Translations under genes and position numbers: made by a program
Shown: positions 8,137 through 17,867 of the stretch, in pieces
How the letters are laid out: each line of letters starts with the position of its first letter
How positions within the stretch are numbered: position 1 is the first letter of the stretch
The notes under the pieces: generated by a model
Database searches by the model: none
The model's input: only the letters and a program-made list of their open reading frames with translations
What the model was told of the DNA's origin: nothing
Assembly: GCA_026418015.1 (NCBI GenBank)
Contig: JAOACE010000021.1
Location: 1-64,000 of the forward strand
Direction: 5' to 3'
Source: Leptospiraceae bacterium
Lineage (GTDB): Bacteria > Spirochaetota > Leptospiria > Leptospirales > Leptonemataceae
DNA: 64,000 nt

Positions 8137-9060
8137 ATGACGCATGGACAAAAAGAGGAAATTCTTTTCGAAGAATCTAAAGAATTTTTAGAATTAATAG
8201 ATCAATGTAAAAAACAAAATTCCGATGCATTAGAAAGATTTTTTGAATTATATAGCATTGATATTTATAATTTTCCGATAAAAGTGTTTCAGTTTAGCGA
8301 AGAAGAAGCAGGAGACTTTTTTTTGTTTGCTTTTGAACGTTTACGAGATGGAAAACGATTTAAAACTTTTCGAGGGGAATCTTCTTTTAAAACATGGTTT
8401 TATAGCGTTTTAAGAAATCTGGTTATGGATTGGATTCGTGCAAATAAAAAATCCAAAGTCCTTCAATTTTATCATTATGGTTCTTTAACAGAGGTAGAAA
8501 ATGAAATTTTCGATGAATTAAAATCCGAAGATCAAATTGAATTGAATCAGATCAAAAATTTATTCTACCAAACAATCGATAGTTTAGACGAGGAATCAAG
8601 AATTATTTTTAAATTAGTTTATATTTTCTATTTGAACTTAGATGAGCGGGATATTCAAATCCTAAAAGATAAATACCATAAGTCTGGGTACGAAATTTTT
8701 AAATTTGTATTAGAAACGAAAGAATATTTAGTAAACAAAAACCTAAAATTAAACCAAAAAAAAGAAAGACTTTATCGTCTTTATTTAAATTTGGTCAAAT
8801 TAAAGGAAAAAGAAAAAGAATTAAAAAGGTTTTCTCAAAGCCCTTTTTTAGAAGAATTACAAAATAAAATCAACCAAAAAACGATCAATCGAAATAAAAT
8901 GATTCAACACCAAAATCCAGAAACTATTGTAATTAAAACTCCTTTCGATAAAATTGGAACATTTTTAGGTATTAGCGCTCCGACAGTTTCTTCTATCTAT
9001 AGAAAAGCCCTCAAAAAAATAAAAAATTCACAAGAATTAAAAAAAATTTTTACAGAATAA
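8137..9060 (+). CDS. Sigma-70 family RNA polymerase sigma factor, unusual long linker
   Basis: Residues about 25-105 look like sigma region 2, including the segment around KTFRGESSFKTWFYSVLRN and the following DWIRANKK. Residues about 272-300 look like the region 4 helix-turn-helix (IGTFLGISAPTVSSIYRKAL). ECF sigma factors normally join these with a short linker and are about 180-200 residues. Here about 150 residues, charged and partly coiled-coil, lie between them. It is followed after 36 bases by a small unknown gene that may be its partner or regulator. The regulon is unknown. Confidence 0.75.
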   Translation: MTHGQKEEILFEESKEFLELIDQCKKQNSDALERFFELYSIDIYNFPIKVFQFSEEEAGDFFLFAFERLRDGKRFKTFRGESSFKTWFYSVLRNLVMDWIRANKKSKVLQFYHYGSLTEVENEIFDELKSEDQIELNQIKNLFYQTIDSLDEESRIIFKLVYIFYLNLDERDIQILKDKYHKSGYEIFKFVLETKEYLVNKNLKLNQKKERLYRLYLNLVKLKEKEKELKRFSQSPFLEELQNKINQKTINRNKMIQHQNPETIVIKTPFDKIGTFLGISAPTVSSIYRKALKKIKNSQELKKIFTE

Positions 9061-9096
9061 ACTTTTTTACGTCTAAAAGCGTAAAGGAGCAACGGT

Positions 9097-9747
9097 ATGA
9101 ATGATAAAGAAATCAACAAAAAGGTCTTAAAGCTATTAGACGAAATCCTAAACAAAGATTTTATCAGTTTTGATTTTGATCATGCTGAATTAAAAGAAAA
9201 GATTAATACACTTTCCAATCAAGAATTAGCAGAATTAATACAATTATATAGCGAAATTTCTAAATACGAGGGTTTTACCGAAAAAAAGGAAGTTCCTGAA
9301 TTCTATCTTTACAGAATAAAAGATTATTATGCAAAAAAACGTTCTCTCGAAACAAAAGAAGATTTACCTCAACTTGTGATTCATTATATCAAGAATACCT
9401 TAAAAGTAATACAAAGCTCTATCGAATTAAATGTTCAAGAAGTTCCTATTTCCTCTTATAGAGGAGATAACATAAAAAGCAATAAAGTCATCCTAAAAGA
9501 TAAAAAAGTAGAGTTTTCATTTATTCCACAAGAAAAAGATTCTGTTATGTTAAGTATCTATTTAGAAAATTTAACTGGTTCGTTAACCCTAAAATTACTA
9601 AAAGAAAATTATATCATCGATATTAAGCATTTTTCTAACCTTAACGAGCAAGAGCGTATCAATATAGAAGACTTAACTTATGGCAATTATGTCTTGGATC
9701 TCAAAGGTTCTTATAATAAAAAATTTAGCTTTGTTATACAAGATTAA
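9097..9747 (+). CDS. Unknown protein, partner of the sigma-factor gene
   Basis: A 216-residue soluble protein with no membrane span or signal peptide. The first 90 residues are helical and charged. The C-terminal 110 residues look beta-rich, with alternating hydrophobic positions (VKVSF-, LEN- and YVLDLKG-type strands), possibly an immunoglobulin-like or carbohydrate-binding fold. AAAGGAG precedes the ATG at a good distance. Its position directly after the sigma-factor gene suggests an operon. A cytoplasmic anti-sigma or co-regulator role is possible but unproved. Confidence 0.6.
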   Translation: MNDKEINKKVLKLLDEILNKDFISFDFDHAELKEKINTLSNQELAELIQLYSEISKYEGFTEKKEVPEFYLYRIKDYYAKKRSLETKEDLPQLVIHYIKNTLKVIQSSIELNVQEVPISSYRGDNIKSNKVILKDKKVEFSFIPQEKDSVMLSIYLENLTGSLTLKLLKENYIIDIKHFSNLNEQERINIEDLTYGNYVLDLKGSYNKKFSFVIQD

Positions 9748-9751
9748 AGGA

Positions 9752-12700
9752 TCATAAAACCTTGATTTCGTTTCCGATGGTTAAGTAGGCTCCTTTTACA
9801 CCGGGAACCTTTTTTACTTCTTTGATGAATTCTTCGCTCCACGATACACAAAAGGAATCGTGGGCTTTTATTACAGTTGCTTTTTCTTTATTTTCTTGCG
9901 ATACAATGTGGAAAAATATTTGAATATTTCCCCTATATCCTTGAATTAGTTTTGCTAATTCCATCAACGATTTTTGTTGAAATGCTTCTTTATAAATTTT
10001 CAAATGTAAAGATTTTTCTAATCTTTCTTCGATTTTCTCTTTACTTAGTTCTTGAATGTCTTCTACCAGTAAGGTAACTTGTTGTGTTTCGTCGTCTATT
10101 TCTGCATTTCCTTTTATAATAACAATGTTGTCTTCTTTAAGTAGTTCGCGCTTTTGTTCTATTACATTACTAAATGCAATACAAGAAATAGATCCAGTCC
10201 AATCATGAAGAAGAAACCGAGCAAATTCTTTTTTATTTTTGTTATTTCTGATTTCTAATCCATGTATTACACCACAGATTTCTACACTTTGATTTTGGTT
10301 AATATTAAGAACTCTTTCGATAGGAATGATTTTTAATTTTTGTATAATCTCTTTATATTTGTCTAAGGGATGACCAGAAAAATAAATCCCCAAAACATCT
10401 TTTTCTTTCTTAAAAAATTCTGTTTCTTCGTATTCAACTTTCGGAATCTCTGGTTCGCTTAAGACTGGTTTAATCGATGTAAAAAACAAATCATTTTGAC
10501 CAGAATCTTTGTCTTCTTTAACTTTTTTTACGTATTCCATCAGTTGTTCTAAGGAATCCATCAAACCTTTTCTTGTATAACCTAAGTTATCAAAACATCC
10601 GGCTTGTATTAATGCTTCTAATGCACGCTTATTACATTGTTTCAAATCGATATTTTCTAAAAATTCCAAAAAGCTTCGGAATTTTTTTAATTGATTTCTT
10701 TTTTCTAATATATCTTTTACAACATTATTTCCTATGTTTTTGATTGCACTTAGAGCATAACGGATGGTAGAGTCATTTTCTATATGAAACAATTCAAAAG
10801 ATTTATTGATATCTGGTTTTTCGACTTTTATGTTCAATTCTCTACATTCTAGAAAATAAGGAGCCAATTTTTCTGTTTTATCGATCTCACTATCTAAAAC
10901 AGCAGTCATAAATTCTATTGTATAATTTGCTTTAAGGTATGCGGTTTGATATACTACCATAGCGTAAGCAGCAGAGTGAGATTTATTAAAACCATATTTT
11001 GCAAACTCTGCCATCTGATCATAAATATTTTCTGCAAAAGTTTTATCGTATCCTTTTTGTATTGCTCCTTCTATAAAAAGAACTTTCATTTCTTGCATTT
11101 TGGATTCTATCTTTTTTCCCATGGCTTTTCTTAATGCATCGGATTGACCTTTTGTAAAGCCACCAATCTTTTGAGCAATTTGCATCACTTGTTCTTGGTA
11201 TAAAATCACACCATAAGTTTCTTTTAGAATTTCTTCGAGATCTGGGTGGGGATATTCTAATTTTTCTAAGCCTTTTTTTCTGTTGATATATGCATCTGCC
11301 ATTCCTGTTTGCAAAGGACCAGGTCTATACATTGCGATCAAAGCTATAAGGTCTTCGAAAACTTCTGGTTGCATTCTTATTACAAAATCTCTCATCCCCG
11401 GCGAAGATTCCAATTGAAATACTCCTTTTACCTTTCCTGATTGTAATAATTTATATGTATTTTTATCATCCAGAGGTATATTGTTGATATTGATTTCTAT
11501 TCCTCTACGTTCTTTAATCTTATTTACTGCATTTTGAATTACCGTAAGGTTTCGAAGTCCAAGAAAATCCATCTTAACAAGCCCTACGGTAGACAAGGTA
11601 TTCATATCGAATTGAGTAACTAAAATCCTTTCTCCATTTTTTTCTTTTGGGTTAGCAACCGTAGCAAGAGGTACAATGTTTTCTAATGGCTCTGGTGATA
11701 TAACAACACCAGCAGCATGTACTCCTGTTTGTCGAGAATTGCCTTCGAGTTTTTTTGCAATATTAAAGATTTTCTGGTGTAGCTCACTTTTTTCGGTTAG
11801 TTTTTTAAATTCCGTCGATTCTTCTAATGCTGTCTCTAAATTAATTTTAGGGGTATTAGGTATAGCCTGAGAATAAATATTTGCTTCGGAAAAAGGCATT
11901 TTAAGTACCCTTGCAACATCTTTAAGGCATGCTTTTGCCGCCATGTTTCCATAGGTAATAATTTGTGCTACGTTTTCGTAGCCGTATTTTTGACGAACAT
12001 AATTAATGACTTCTTCTCTTCTTTCTACGCAAAAATCTACATCAATATCGGGCATTTCTTTTCTGTCGGGGTTTAAAAATCGCTCGAAGAGAAGATTATA
12101 CTTTATAGGATCGATTTCTGTGATTCCTAAACAATAAGCAATTAGGGAACCTGCTGCCGAACCTCTACCTGGTCCAACAGGTATATTTCTTTGTTTTGCC
12201 CAGTTGATAAAATCTTGTACTATAAGAAAATATCCAGCAAAATCCATTTCTGTTATTACTTTGTATTCAAATTCGAATCGTTCGAGAATTTGAGGTGTTA
12301 TCGTATTATAACGTTTTTTTAAACCTTCTTCTGCAAGTTTTCTAAAATAAGAATTAATCGTATATCCTTCTGGAACCTCGAATTTGGGAAGAAGTGGGTT
12401 TCCAAATTTAAATTCTAAATCTACCATTTCTTTAATTTTTTGTGTATTATAGAATGCTTCGGGGATTTCGGGAAACAAACGAAACATTTCTTCCGGGGTT
12501 TTTACATAGAATTCTTGGTTAAACCCAAAATCTAACGGTTCGTCAATCGTCTTTTTTTGGTTGATTCGAAGTAATATATCTTGAATTTCGTGATCTTCTT
12601 TGGTTAAAAAATGACTATCATTGGTTAAAACTAGGTTTATATCCCATTTTTTTGCTATTTCGAGGTTACCTTTTGCTACAATTTCTTCTTCTTTTAAGCC

Positions 12701-13252
12701 ATGGTTTTGAATTTCTAAATAAAACCTATCTTTCCCGAATATATCTTTTAATCGCTTTGCTAACTTTTCTGCCTCAGAGAACTTATCCGTTAAAATTTTT
12801 CTCTGGACTTCGCCTCCTAAACATGCTGTTAAGCAGATTAGCCCTTCGTTATGTTGTTCTAATAGTTCATAATCAATTCTTGGTTTTCGGTAAAACCCTT
12901 CAATAAAAGAACGGGACGTAAGTTTGATTAAATTTTTATATCCTGTTAGGTTTTGAGCCAATAAAACTAAATGATAATTATTTCCATCGGCTAAATTTTC
13001 CATGACTTTTTTTTCTGTTCTTTTTCCGGGTGCTACATAGAATTCATTTCCAATGATGGGTTTTATACCTTGCTTTACCGCTTCTTGATAGAATTGAACT
13101 ACACCATACATATTACCATGATCTGTTATAGCAACTGCATCCATTCCGTTGTTTTTGCAATATTCCATTAAATCTTTAATCTTGATTGCTCCGTCTAATA
13201 AACTAAATGTTGTATGTAGATGTAGATGAGTAAAGTTAAATTTTGCATTCAT
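9752..13252 (-). CDS. dnaE: DNA polymerase III alpha subunit DnaE
   Basis: The replicative DNA polymerase. The N-terminal PHP domain begins with HLHLHTTFSLLDG (residues 9-21). The polymerase active site carries the PDIDVDF motif near residue 398. A helix-hairpin-helix region, then the OB-fold (about residues 975-1060) and C-terminal domains, complete the 1166-residue protein, a normal length for DnaE1. The PHP histidines appear conserved. The gene is alone, convergent with the sigma-partner gene and divergent from the next gene across a 209-base gap. The identification is firm. Confidence 0.97.
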   Translation of the reverse strand: MNAKFNFTHLHLHTTFSLLDGAIKIKDLMEYCKNNGMDAVAITDHGNMYGVVQFYQEAVKQGIKPIIGNEFYVAPGKRTEKKVMENLADGNNYHLVLLAQNLTGYKNLIKLTSRSFIEGFYRKPRIDYELLEQHNEGLICLTACLGGEVQRKILTDKFSEAEKLAKRLKDIFGKDRFYLEIQNHGLKEEEIVAKGNLEIAKKWDINLVLTNDSHFLTKEDHEIQDILLRINQKKTIDEPLDFGFNQEFYVKTPEEMFRLFPEIPEAFYNTQKIKEMVDLEFKFGNPLLPKFEVPEGYTINSYFRKLAEEGLKKRYNTITPQILERFEFEYKVITEMDFAGYFLIVQDFINWAKQRNIPVGPGRGSAAGSLIAYCLGITEIDPIKYNLLFERFLNPDRKEMPDIDVDFCVERREEVINYVRQKYGYENVAQIITYGNMAAKACLKDVARVLKMPFSEANIYSQAIPNTPKINLETALEESTEFKKLTEKSELHQKIFNIAKKLEGNSRQTGVHAAGVVISPEPLENIVPLATVANPKEKNGERILVTQFDMNTLSTVGLVKMDFLGLRNLTVIQNAVNKIKERRGIEININNIPLDDKNTYKLLQSGKVKGVFQLESSPGMRDFVIRMQPEVFEDLIALIAMYRPGPLQTGMADAYINRKKGLEKLEYPHPDLEEILKETYGVILYQEQVMQIAQKIGGFTKGQSDALRKAMGKKIESKMQEMKVLFIEGAIQKGYDKTFAENIYDQMAEFAKYGFNKSHSAAYAMVVYQTAYLKANYTIEFMTAVLDSEIDKTEKLAPYFLECRELNIKVEKPDINKSFELFHIENDSTIRYALSAIKNIGNNVVKDILEKRNQLKKFRSFLEFLENIDLKQCNKRALEALIQAGCFDNLGYTRKGLMDSLEQLMEYVKKVKEDKDSGQNDLFFTSIKPVLSEPEIPKVEYEETEFFKKEKDVLGIYFSGHPLDKYKEIIQKLKIIPIERVLNINQNQSVEICGVIHGLEIRNNKNKKEFARFLLHDWTGSISCIAFSNVIEQKRELLKEDNIVIIKGNAEIDDETQQVTLLVEDIQELSKEKIEERLEKSLHLKIYKEAFQQKSLMELAKLIQGYRGNIQIFFHIVSQENKEKATVIKAHDSFCVSWSEEFIKEVKKVPGVKGAYLTIGNEIKVL

Positions 13253-13461
13253 GGTTTTGTACCTAAATAATCTAAATACTTATCAAAAATCAAGTACTTT
13301 TAATCTGTTTAGTATTTTTTAAATTATCGATATTTAAAACAAATAAATTGTTCATTTTTTTACGTTGAATGAATTTTTTTCTTGAATAAAATAACTATAA
13401 TAAAATTCATTTACAAAAAAACTGTATAACATAATTGATTCAAATTTTCGATATTTAAAAA
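13253..13461. promoter_or_regulatory. Divergent intergenic region with a 13-bp direct repeat
   Basis: A 209-base AT-rich stretch between dnaE and the next gene. TCGATATTTAAAA occurs twice, at 13327-13339 and 13448-13460; the second copy ends one base before the ATG at 13462. For dnaE, a TTGATT and TTATTT pair with 17-base spacing is readable on the minus strand, 12 bases before its ATG. No RNA gene is seen. Confidence 0.35.
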
Positions 13462-14274
13462 ATGAAAAATATAAAAATCCCAGAGGAATATTTTAGGTTT
13501 TATTTAAACAAACATCATAAGGATCAAAATATTTATTTTTTACTAAAAAATTCGAAAATTATTCATGAATTTGTAAATAAAAATATACCATTGCATTATA
13601 TAAATTCAATCGTGGAGTGTTTAGAAGCTGGTATTTCTATAAAAAAAATAAAAAAATTTTTAAAACAGATAAAAGAACATAATTTTCCTGCTATAATTTT
13701 ATTGGATGTAGGGCAATCGAAAAAAATCTTGATTCAAGAAAATCAATCCATCATCGAGCCGAATACAAAACAATATTATTTAAATTTTTATCAAAATACA
13801 GAAAATAAAACAATTCATCTATACAAAGACTCTAAAGTTCTAAAATTTAATGATATTTATAAAGTTATATTAAAATATAAACAAAAGGGAAATCTGGAAA
13901 AAATCTACGAATATTGTAACTATGTTTTTAATGTGCAAAAATACAACAATATATTTTCTGTTGATGAATTGCAAAATCTATACGAAATATTTTCGAACGT
14001 TGTTTTAACTATAAAGAAACCGAAGGAAGCATATAGAATTTTTAAATTATTTTACAGAGATCTTAACGAACCATTTTTCTTAAAACAAATGGCTATAATT
14101 CTCTTTTTGTGTAAGCATTATCAAATTTCTCTGAATTTTTTTTCGAAGTATTATAATTTAATACGTCATAATAAATTAGAACAAAATAAAATACAAAATA
14201 TGATGCAAATTATAGAAAGTATTATGTTGATAAAAAATAAACAAAAATTAAAGTTGTTAAAAAAAGAATCGTGA
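13462..14274 (+). CDS. Unknown protein, first of a two-gene pair
   Basis: A 270-residue soluble, lysine-rich protein with no signal peptide. The N-terminal 100 residues include a helical segment and a short beta segment around residues 75-110. The C-terminal half (about 130-260) is all helical and may hold TPR-like helix pairs, around FNVQKYNNIFS and the RIFKLFYRDLNE segment. The product is not recognised. Its stop codon overlaps the possible start of the next gene, so the two form one transcription unit and probably act together. Confidence 0.6.
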   Translation: MKNIKIPEEYFRFYLNKHHKDQNIYFLLKNSKIIHEFVNKNIPLHYINSIVECLEAGISIKKIKKFLKQIKEHNFPAIILLDVGQSKKILIQENQSIIEPNTKQYYLNFYQNTENKTIHLYKDSKVLKFNDIYKVILKYKQKGNLEKIYEYCNYVFNVQKYNNIFSVDELQNLYEIFSNVVLTIKKPKEAYRIFKLFYRDLNEPFFLKQMAIILFLCKHYQISLNFFSKYYNLIRHNKLEQNKIQNMMQIIESIMLIKNKQKLKLLKKES

Positions 14275-14276
14275 TT

Positions 14277-15257
14277 ATGGAAGAGTTAAATCATAACAAT
14301 CAAATAGAAACATACAAAAAACCTAAGCATGTCGATCCCATAGAACAAAAAGTAGATAAAATATTCGAAGAGTTAAACTTTCTAAAATTAAAATTTACAG
14401 CTAGTATGTTTCTTGAATTAGATGATAATGTATTAGAAAAATTTGCAGAAAAATATAGCAATATCTTAATTTATCTTTTAAACATATTAGATAAAGATTC
14501 TTCTACTAAGTTAATTAATAAGCTTACAATAAGATCAATTATCTATCTAATAGAAGAAGAAATTCGATTATTATTGTTAGGAGAATTTAAGTTCGAAGAT
14601 AATTTCGAAGATTTGGCTAAAATTAGTTTATTAATCGATGAACTTGATTTTAGCGAAACTCAAAATTTCTTAAAAAAAGAAAATTTCGAGGAAATCAAAG
14701 AAAGTATAAAAATTTTATTAAAAAGAAAAGGAAAAGAGAGTGTATTAAAATTTAATTACTTATTGAATTTTGATTTTGATCAAATCAAAAATTTGATCAG
14801 TGTAATTGTACAAAAAAGACCAATTATTTTGCCTATATTGATGGTTTTTGCTCCAGATAGTGTAAAAGCGTTTTTGTTGCAAGAAATTATTGAAAGATAT
14901 CCGGAATTTATAAAGGTTTTACCAGAAGATATTTACGAATTAAAGTTCTATTCATTACTTCGCGATAAAATGCAAAAAATCCTTGATTATTTACCTAAGG
15001 AAGTTGTTCAAAAGTTAGAGTATTTGGAAATAGTAAAACGATTAGAAAATGCCTTAAACAATATTATTTTAGAGTTCCAGAATAAGAATTATAACGAAAA
15101 GGAAAAAAAAGAAAAAATCTTGAATCAGGTTTACGAGATGTTAATTCCCGAAGCACCTGAGATTCAAGAACTTTTGTTGATTGATTTTTTGAATAAACAT
15201 TATCTTTCTCCACAAGATGTAGAGATCCTTCAATTGCTTTTTAAACAAAATAAATAA
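14277..15257 (+). CDS. Unknown all-helical protein, second of the pair
   Basis: A 326-residue acidic protein that reads as a series of short amphipathic helices with repeated Leu/Ile-Leu positions, typical of an alpha-solenoid or scaffold. No signal, membrane span or catalytic motif is seen. The ATG at 14277 comes 2 bases after the preceding stop; a GTG at 14271 overlapping it is an alternative. It has some resemblance in style to the helical-repeat protein at 59075, but no sequence match is evident. The function is unknown. Confidence 0.6.
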   Translation: MEELNHNNQIETYKKPKHVDPIEQKVDKIFEELNFLKLKFTASMFLELDDNVLEKFAEKYSNILIYLLNILDKDSSTKLINKLTIRSIIYLIEEEIRLLLLGEFKFEDNFEDLAKISLLIDELDFSETQNFLKKENFEEIKESIKILLKRKGKESVLKFNYLLNFDFDQIKNLISVIVQKRPIILPILMVFAPDSVKAFLLQEIIERYPEFIKVLPEDIYELKFYSLLRDKMQKILDYLPKEVVQKLEYLEIVKRLENALNNIILEFQNKNYNEKEKKEKILNQVYEMLIPEAPEIQELLLIDFLNKHYLSPQDVEILQLLFKQNK

Positions 15258-15258
15258 A

Positions 15259-15474
15259 TTATACAATGTAAAATTCTGCCTTGCGTATGGACTTTAAAGA
15301 TATCTTTTCTTCGATTCCTTTTTTGGGATAATTTATAATATATCCATTCGTGTAGGTTCTATTTTTGTTTAAATGAATAATTTTTCCATCTTCTAATTGT
15401 ACCGAAATATCAATCCCTTTGAATTGTAAATATTTAAGAAGTTGCTTTTCGAATTCTTTGTTGGAAACTTTCAA
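15259..15474 (-). CDS. Small protein, possible Sm/Hfq-like fold
   Basis: A 71-residue protein starting at TTG 15474. A strong GGAGG (15481-15485 on the opposite strand) lies 6 bases upstream, which makes translation convincing. The pattern is an N-terminal helix (KEFEKQLLKYLQ), then a strand with LEDGK, later strands, and a final ISLKSIRKAEFYI segment. This order resembles the helix-strand-strand pattern of Hfq, including where its VYKHAIST motif would fall, but the key residues are not conserved. An LSm fold is only a suggestion. It is divergent from rpsU. Confidence 0.6.
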   Translation of the reverse strand: MKVSNKEFEKQLLKYLQFKGIDISVQLEDGKIIHLNKNRTYTNGYIINYPKKGIEEKISLKSIRKAEFYIV

Positions 15475-15594
15475 TTTTTACCTCCGTTCGATAGATATAA
15501 AGTGGTTTTTGCATTTCAATTTACGGATATTTTTCGAGTTTTTTTATTCTTTTTTTTTATCCTGCCAAAAAAATTGTTGATGAATGCTTGGAGT

Positions 15595-15641
15595 AATATT
15601 ATAATATTTAACGTTAATATTAACTTATTTCGTTGTTGACC
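15595..15641 (+). promoter_or_regulatory. Palindromes and -35 element upstream of rpsU-dnaG-rpoD
   Basis: Perfect palindromes AATATTATAATATT (15595-15608) and GTTAATATTAAC (15613-15624) lie just before TTGACC (15636-15641), a possible -35 element. A clear -10 at 16-18 bases is not obvious; TATAAA occurs further down. The palindromes are candidate operator sites. Confidence 0.3.
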
Positions 15642-15700
15642 ATATTTCAAAATAAAAAAATCTGTACTTTTTTATAAAATAATCCTAATGAGGAGTGGGT

Positions 15701-15922
15701 ATGATAGGAATAATTGTAAAAGATGGAGAAAGTATAGATTCAGCTTTAAAGCGATTTAAAAAAGAATGTGTGAATGCTGGGATACAAACAGAAATTAAAA
15801 AAAGAGAATTTTACGAAAAACCATCAGAAATTAAAAAGAAAAAACGAGAAGCAGCTGAACGAAAAAGACGTAAAAAATTACTCATGCAAAAGAAAAAAGA
15901 ACAATTATCCTTTGGAAAATAA
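15701..15922 (+). CDS. rpsU: 30S ribosomal protein S21
   Basis: S21 binds the platform of the small ribosomal subunit. The protein starts [19 protein letters not shown], the typical N-terminus. It continues through a KREFYEKPS segment to a highly basic Lys/Arg tail. The ATG at 15701 is preceded by AGGAG five bases upstream; an in-frame GTG at 15695 overlaps that ribosome-binding site and is not the start. It is the first gene of the rpsU-dnaG-rpoD macromolecular-synthesis operon, 21 bases before dnaG. Confidence 0.93.
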   Translation: MIGIIVKDGESIDSALKRFKKECVNAGIQTEIKKREFYEKPSEIKKKKREAAERKRRKKLLMQKKKEQLSFGK

Positions 15923-15943
15923 AGCCAATTCCTTCCGCTTTTT

Positions 15944-17842
15944 ATGGAAGATATCAAAACCAAAATTTTGCAAAGCATTCCAATAGAAAACTATATTAGT
16001 CGATTTGTTTCTTTAAAAAAGCAAGGTCGCTACTTAGTTGGTTTATGTCCATTTCATAAGGAAAAAACACCATCTTTCACAGTAACACCAGAGAAAGGCA
16101 TATTCTATTGTTTTGGATGTGGAAGAGGAGGAAATCTTATTACCTTTGTCATAGAAAAAGAGCAGGTTTCTTTTAAAGAAGCTTTGGAAATATTGGCAAA
16201 CTATGCAGGTATTAAGATTTCTTTTAAAGATTTGCAAACAGAAAATAAATACATTAAAACATTAGAAATTGTTCTTCAGGAATTCCAAACGTTTTTATTT
16301 TCTACTGATGGAAAAAAATATTATGAATATTTGATTCAAAGAGGAATCGAAGCATCTACAATTACAAAATTTCAATTAGGAGCATCACCAGAAGACTTTT
16401 CGTGGATAGCGAAAAAACTATTTTCTCTTTCCGAGGATCTTTTGCATTTAGGTATTATCAAAAAAAATCAGTACAATGAATATTATGATTTTTTTCGTAA
16501 TAGAGTGATATTTCCTATTTTTAATTCGAATCATCAAGTCGTAGGTTTTGGTGGTAGGGTGATTGACGATTCGAAACCAAAATACATCAATTCTCCAGAA
16601 AGTAGTATTTTTCATAAAGGTTCTCTATTGTATGGTTTAAATTTTGCATTGCCAGAAATACGTAAAAAAAACGAAGTTCTTATCACAGAAGGTTATTTAG
16701 ATGTAATTGGTATGCATCAAATTGGGGAGCAAAACATCGTAGCTCCATTAGGGACAGCCTTTACAGAGGAACATAAAAAAAATATTCTACGTTATGCCAA
16801 ATCAATCATTTTGATGATGGACGGTGATTTGGCTGGAAGAAATTCTATCTTAAAAACACTGTTATTATTCCAAGAAGAAATGGAAAGTGTCTTGGTTTTA
16901 TTGCTTCCCGAAGGTTTAGACCCTTTCGATCTTAGTAAGAAAATCTATCATAAAGAAATTGAGTTAGATTTTAAAGAAATAAAACATCAGTCGATTTCGG
17001 GATTAAACTTTATAATGATGAATTTAATATATTTAGAAGATGATTTAAATAGCATTTTTCTGGAATTACAAAATATATCTAGTTTTTATAAAAAAATTCA
17101 AGAATTAATCAAAAAAGAAAATTTAGAAAATTATTATAAAAATCTTTCTATAGAAAAAAAACAAAAAATTATTCATAAAATTAAAGATTATCTATTGAAT
17201 ATTCGTAGCTCAATCCTAAAAGATTTATTAAGTTCCGAATTAGAAACTATTACTAAATTAAAACTTCATACCTTAGTAGAAAACGAAAAAAACAAAAATT
17301 TTTCGGAAAATTCCATCGATTTTTCTAAAAGTCGTCTTGACAAAGAAAAAAATATACTCTATATTATAGAAAGAGAACTGATTGGAACATTGATAAAATA
17401 TCCTGCCATGATTAAAACTTTCTATAAAGACATCAATAATATCAATTTTTATGATGATTTTAGTCAATTTATTTGGCGTATTTTGTACGAAAAAGTCATC
17501 GTTTTGAGTAGTTCTGTTGATATACCATCGATTTTAGCATTAATTCCTGTTGAACAGCAAAATATCCTTATTCCATATATTTTAAAGGACGAATATAGTG
17601 AATTAAATAAAATTTCTTCGAAAATAAAAATTAAGGATATTATTTCCGATAATGAGATTGAAAATATAATAAAAGAATTAATAACAAAACATAGAATAGA
17701 AGAAATCAATCAATTAATTAAAAATAAACAAAACGAAATCAAGGTAATTCCTGATACAGAGAGGGCATATATTTATAATGAAATCGATAAATTACTTAAA
17801 GAGAAAAAGATGTTAGCCTCCACCCTTAGAGGTTATTCCTAA
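15944..17842 (+). CDS. dnaG: DNA primase DnaG
   Basis: DnaG makes RNA primers for replication. The CHC2 zinc finger is intact: C35 and H38 in [11 protein letters not shown], then C56 and C59 in CFGCGRGG. The TOPRIM domain shows [10 protein letters not shown] (about residue 246) and the metal-binding [11 protein letters not shown] (about 285). The C-terminal third (about 430-632) is the divergent helicase-interaction region. At 632 residues the length is normal. It sits between rpsU and rpoD, 25 bases before rpoD. Confidence 0.95.
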   Translation: MEDIKTKILQSIPIENYISRFVSLKKQGRYLVGLCPFHKEKTPSFTVTPEKGIFYCFGCGRGGNLITFVIEKEQVSFKEALEILANYAGIKISFKDLQTENKYIKTLEIVLQEFQTFLFSTDGKKYYEYLIQRGIEASTITKFQLGASPEDFSWIAKKLFSLSEDLLHLGIIKKNQYNEYYDFFRNRVIFPIFNSNHQVVGFGGRVIDDSKPKYINSPESSIFHKGSLLYGLNFALPEIRKKNEVLITEGYLDVIGMHQIGEQNIVAPLGTAFTEEHKKNILRYAKSIILMMDGDLAGRNSILKTLLLFQEEMESVLVLLLPEGLDPFDLSKKIYHKEIELDFKEIKHQSISGLNFIMMNLIYLEDDLNSIFLELQNISSFYKKIQELIKKENLENYYKNLSIEKKQKIIHKIKDYLLNIRSSILKDLLSSELETITKLKLHTLVENEKNKNFSENSIDFSKSRLDKEKNILYIIERELIGTLIKYPAMIKTFYKDINNINFYDDFSQFIWRILYEKVIVLSSSVDIPSILALIPVEQQNILIPYILKDEYSELNKISSKIKIKDIISDNEIENIIKELITKHRIEEINQLIKNKQNEIKVIPDTERAYIYNEIDKLLKEKKMLASTLRGYS

Positions 17843-17867
17843 TTCATTCCACATTAGAGGTAAATGT

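Noticed and set aside
15442-15639. Plus-strand frame across the start of the small LSm-like gene
   Set aside because: It has no ribosome-binding site and overlaps the convincing start of the opposite gene.
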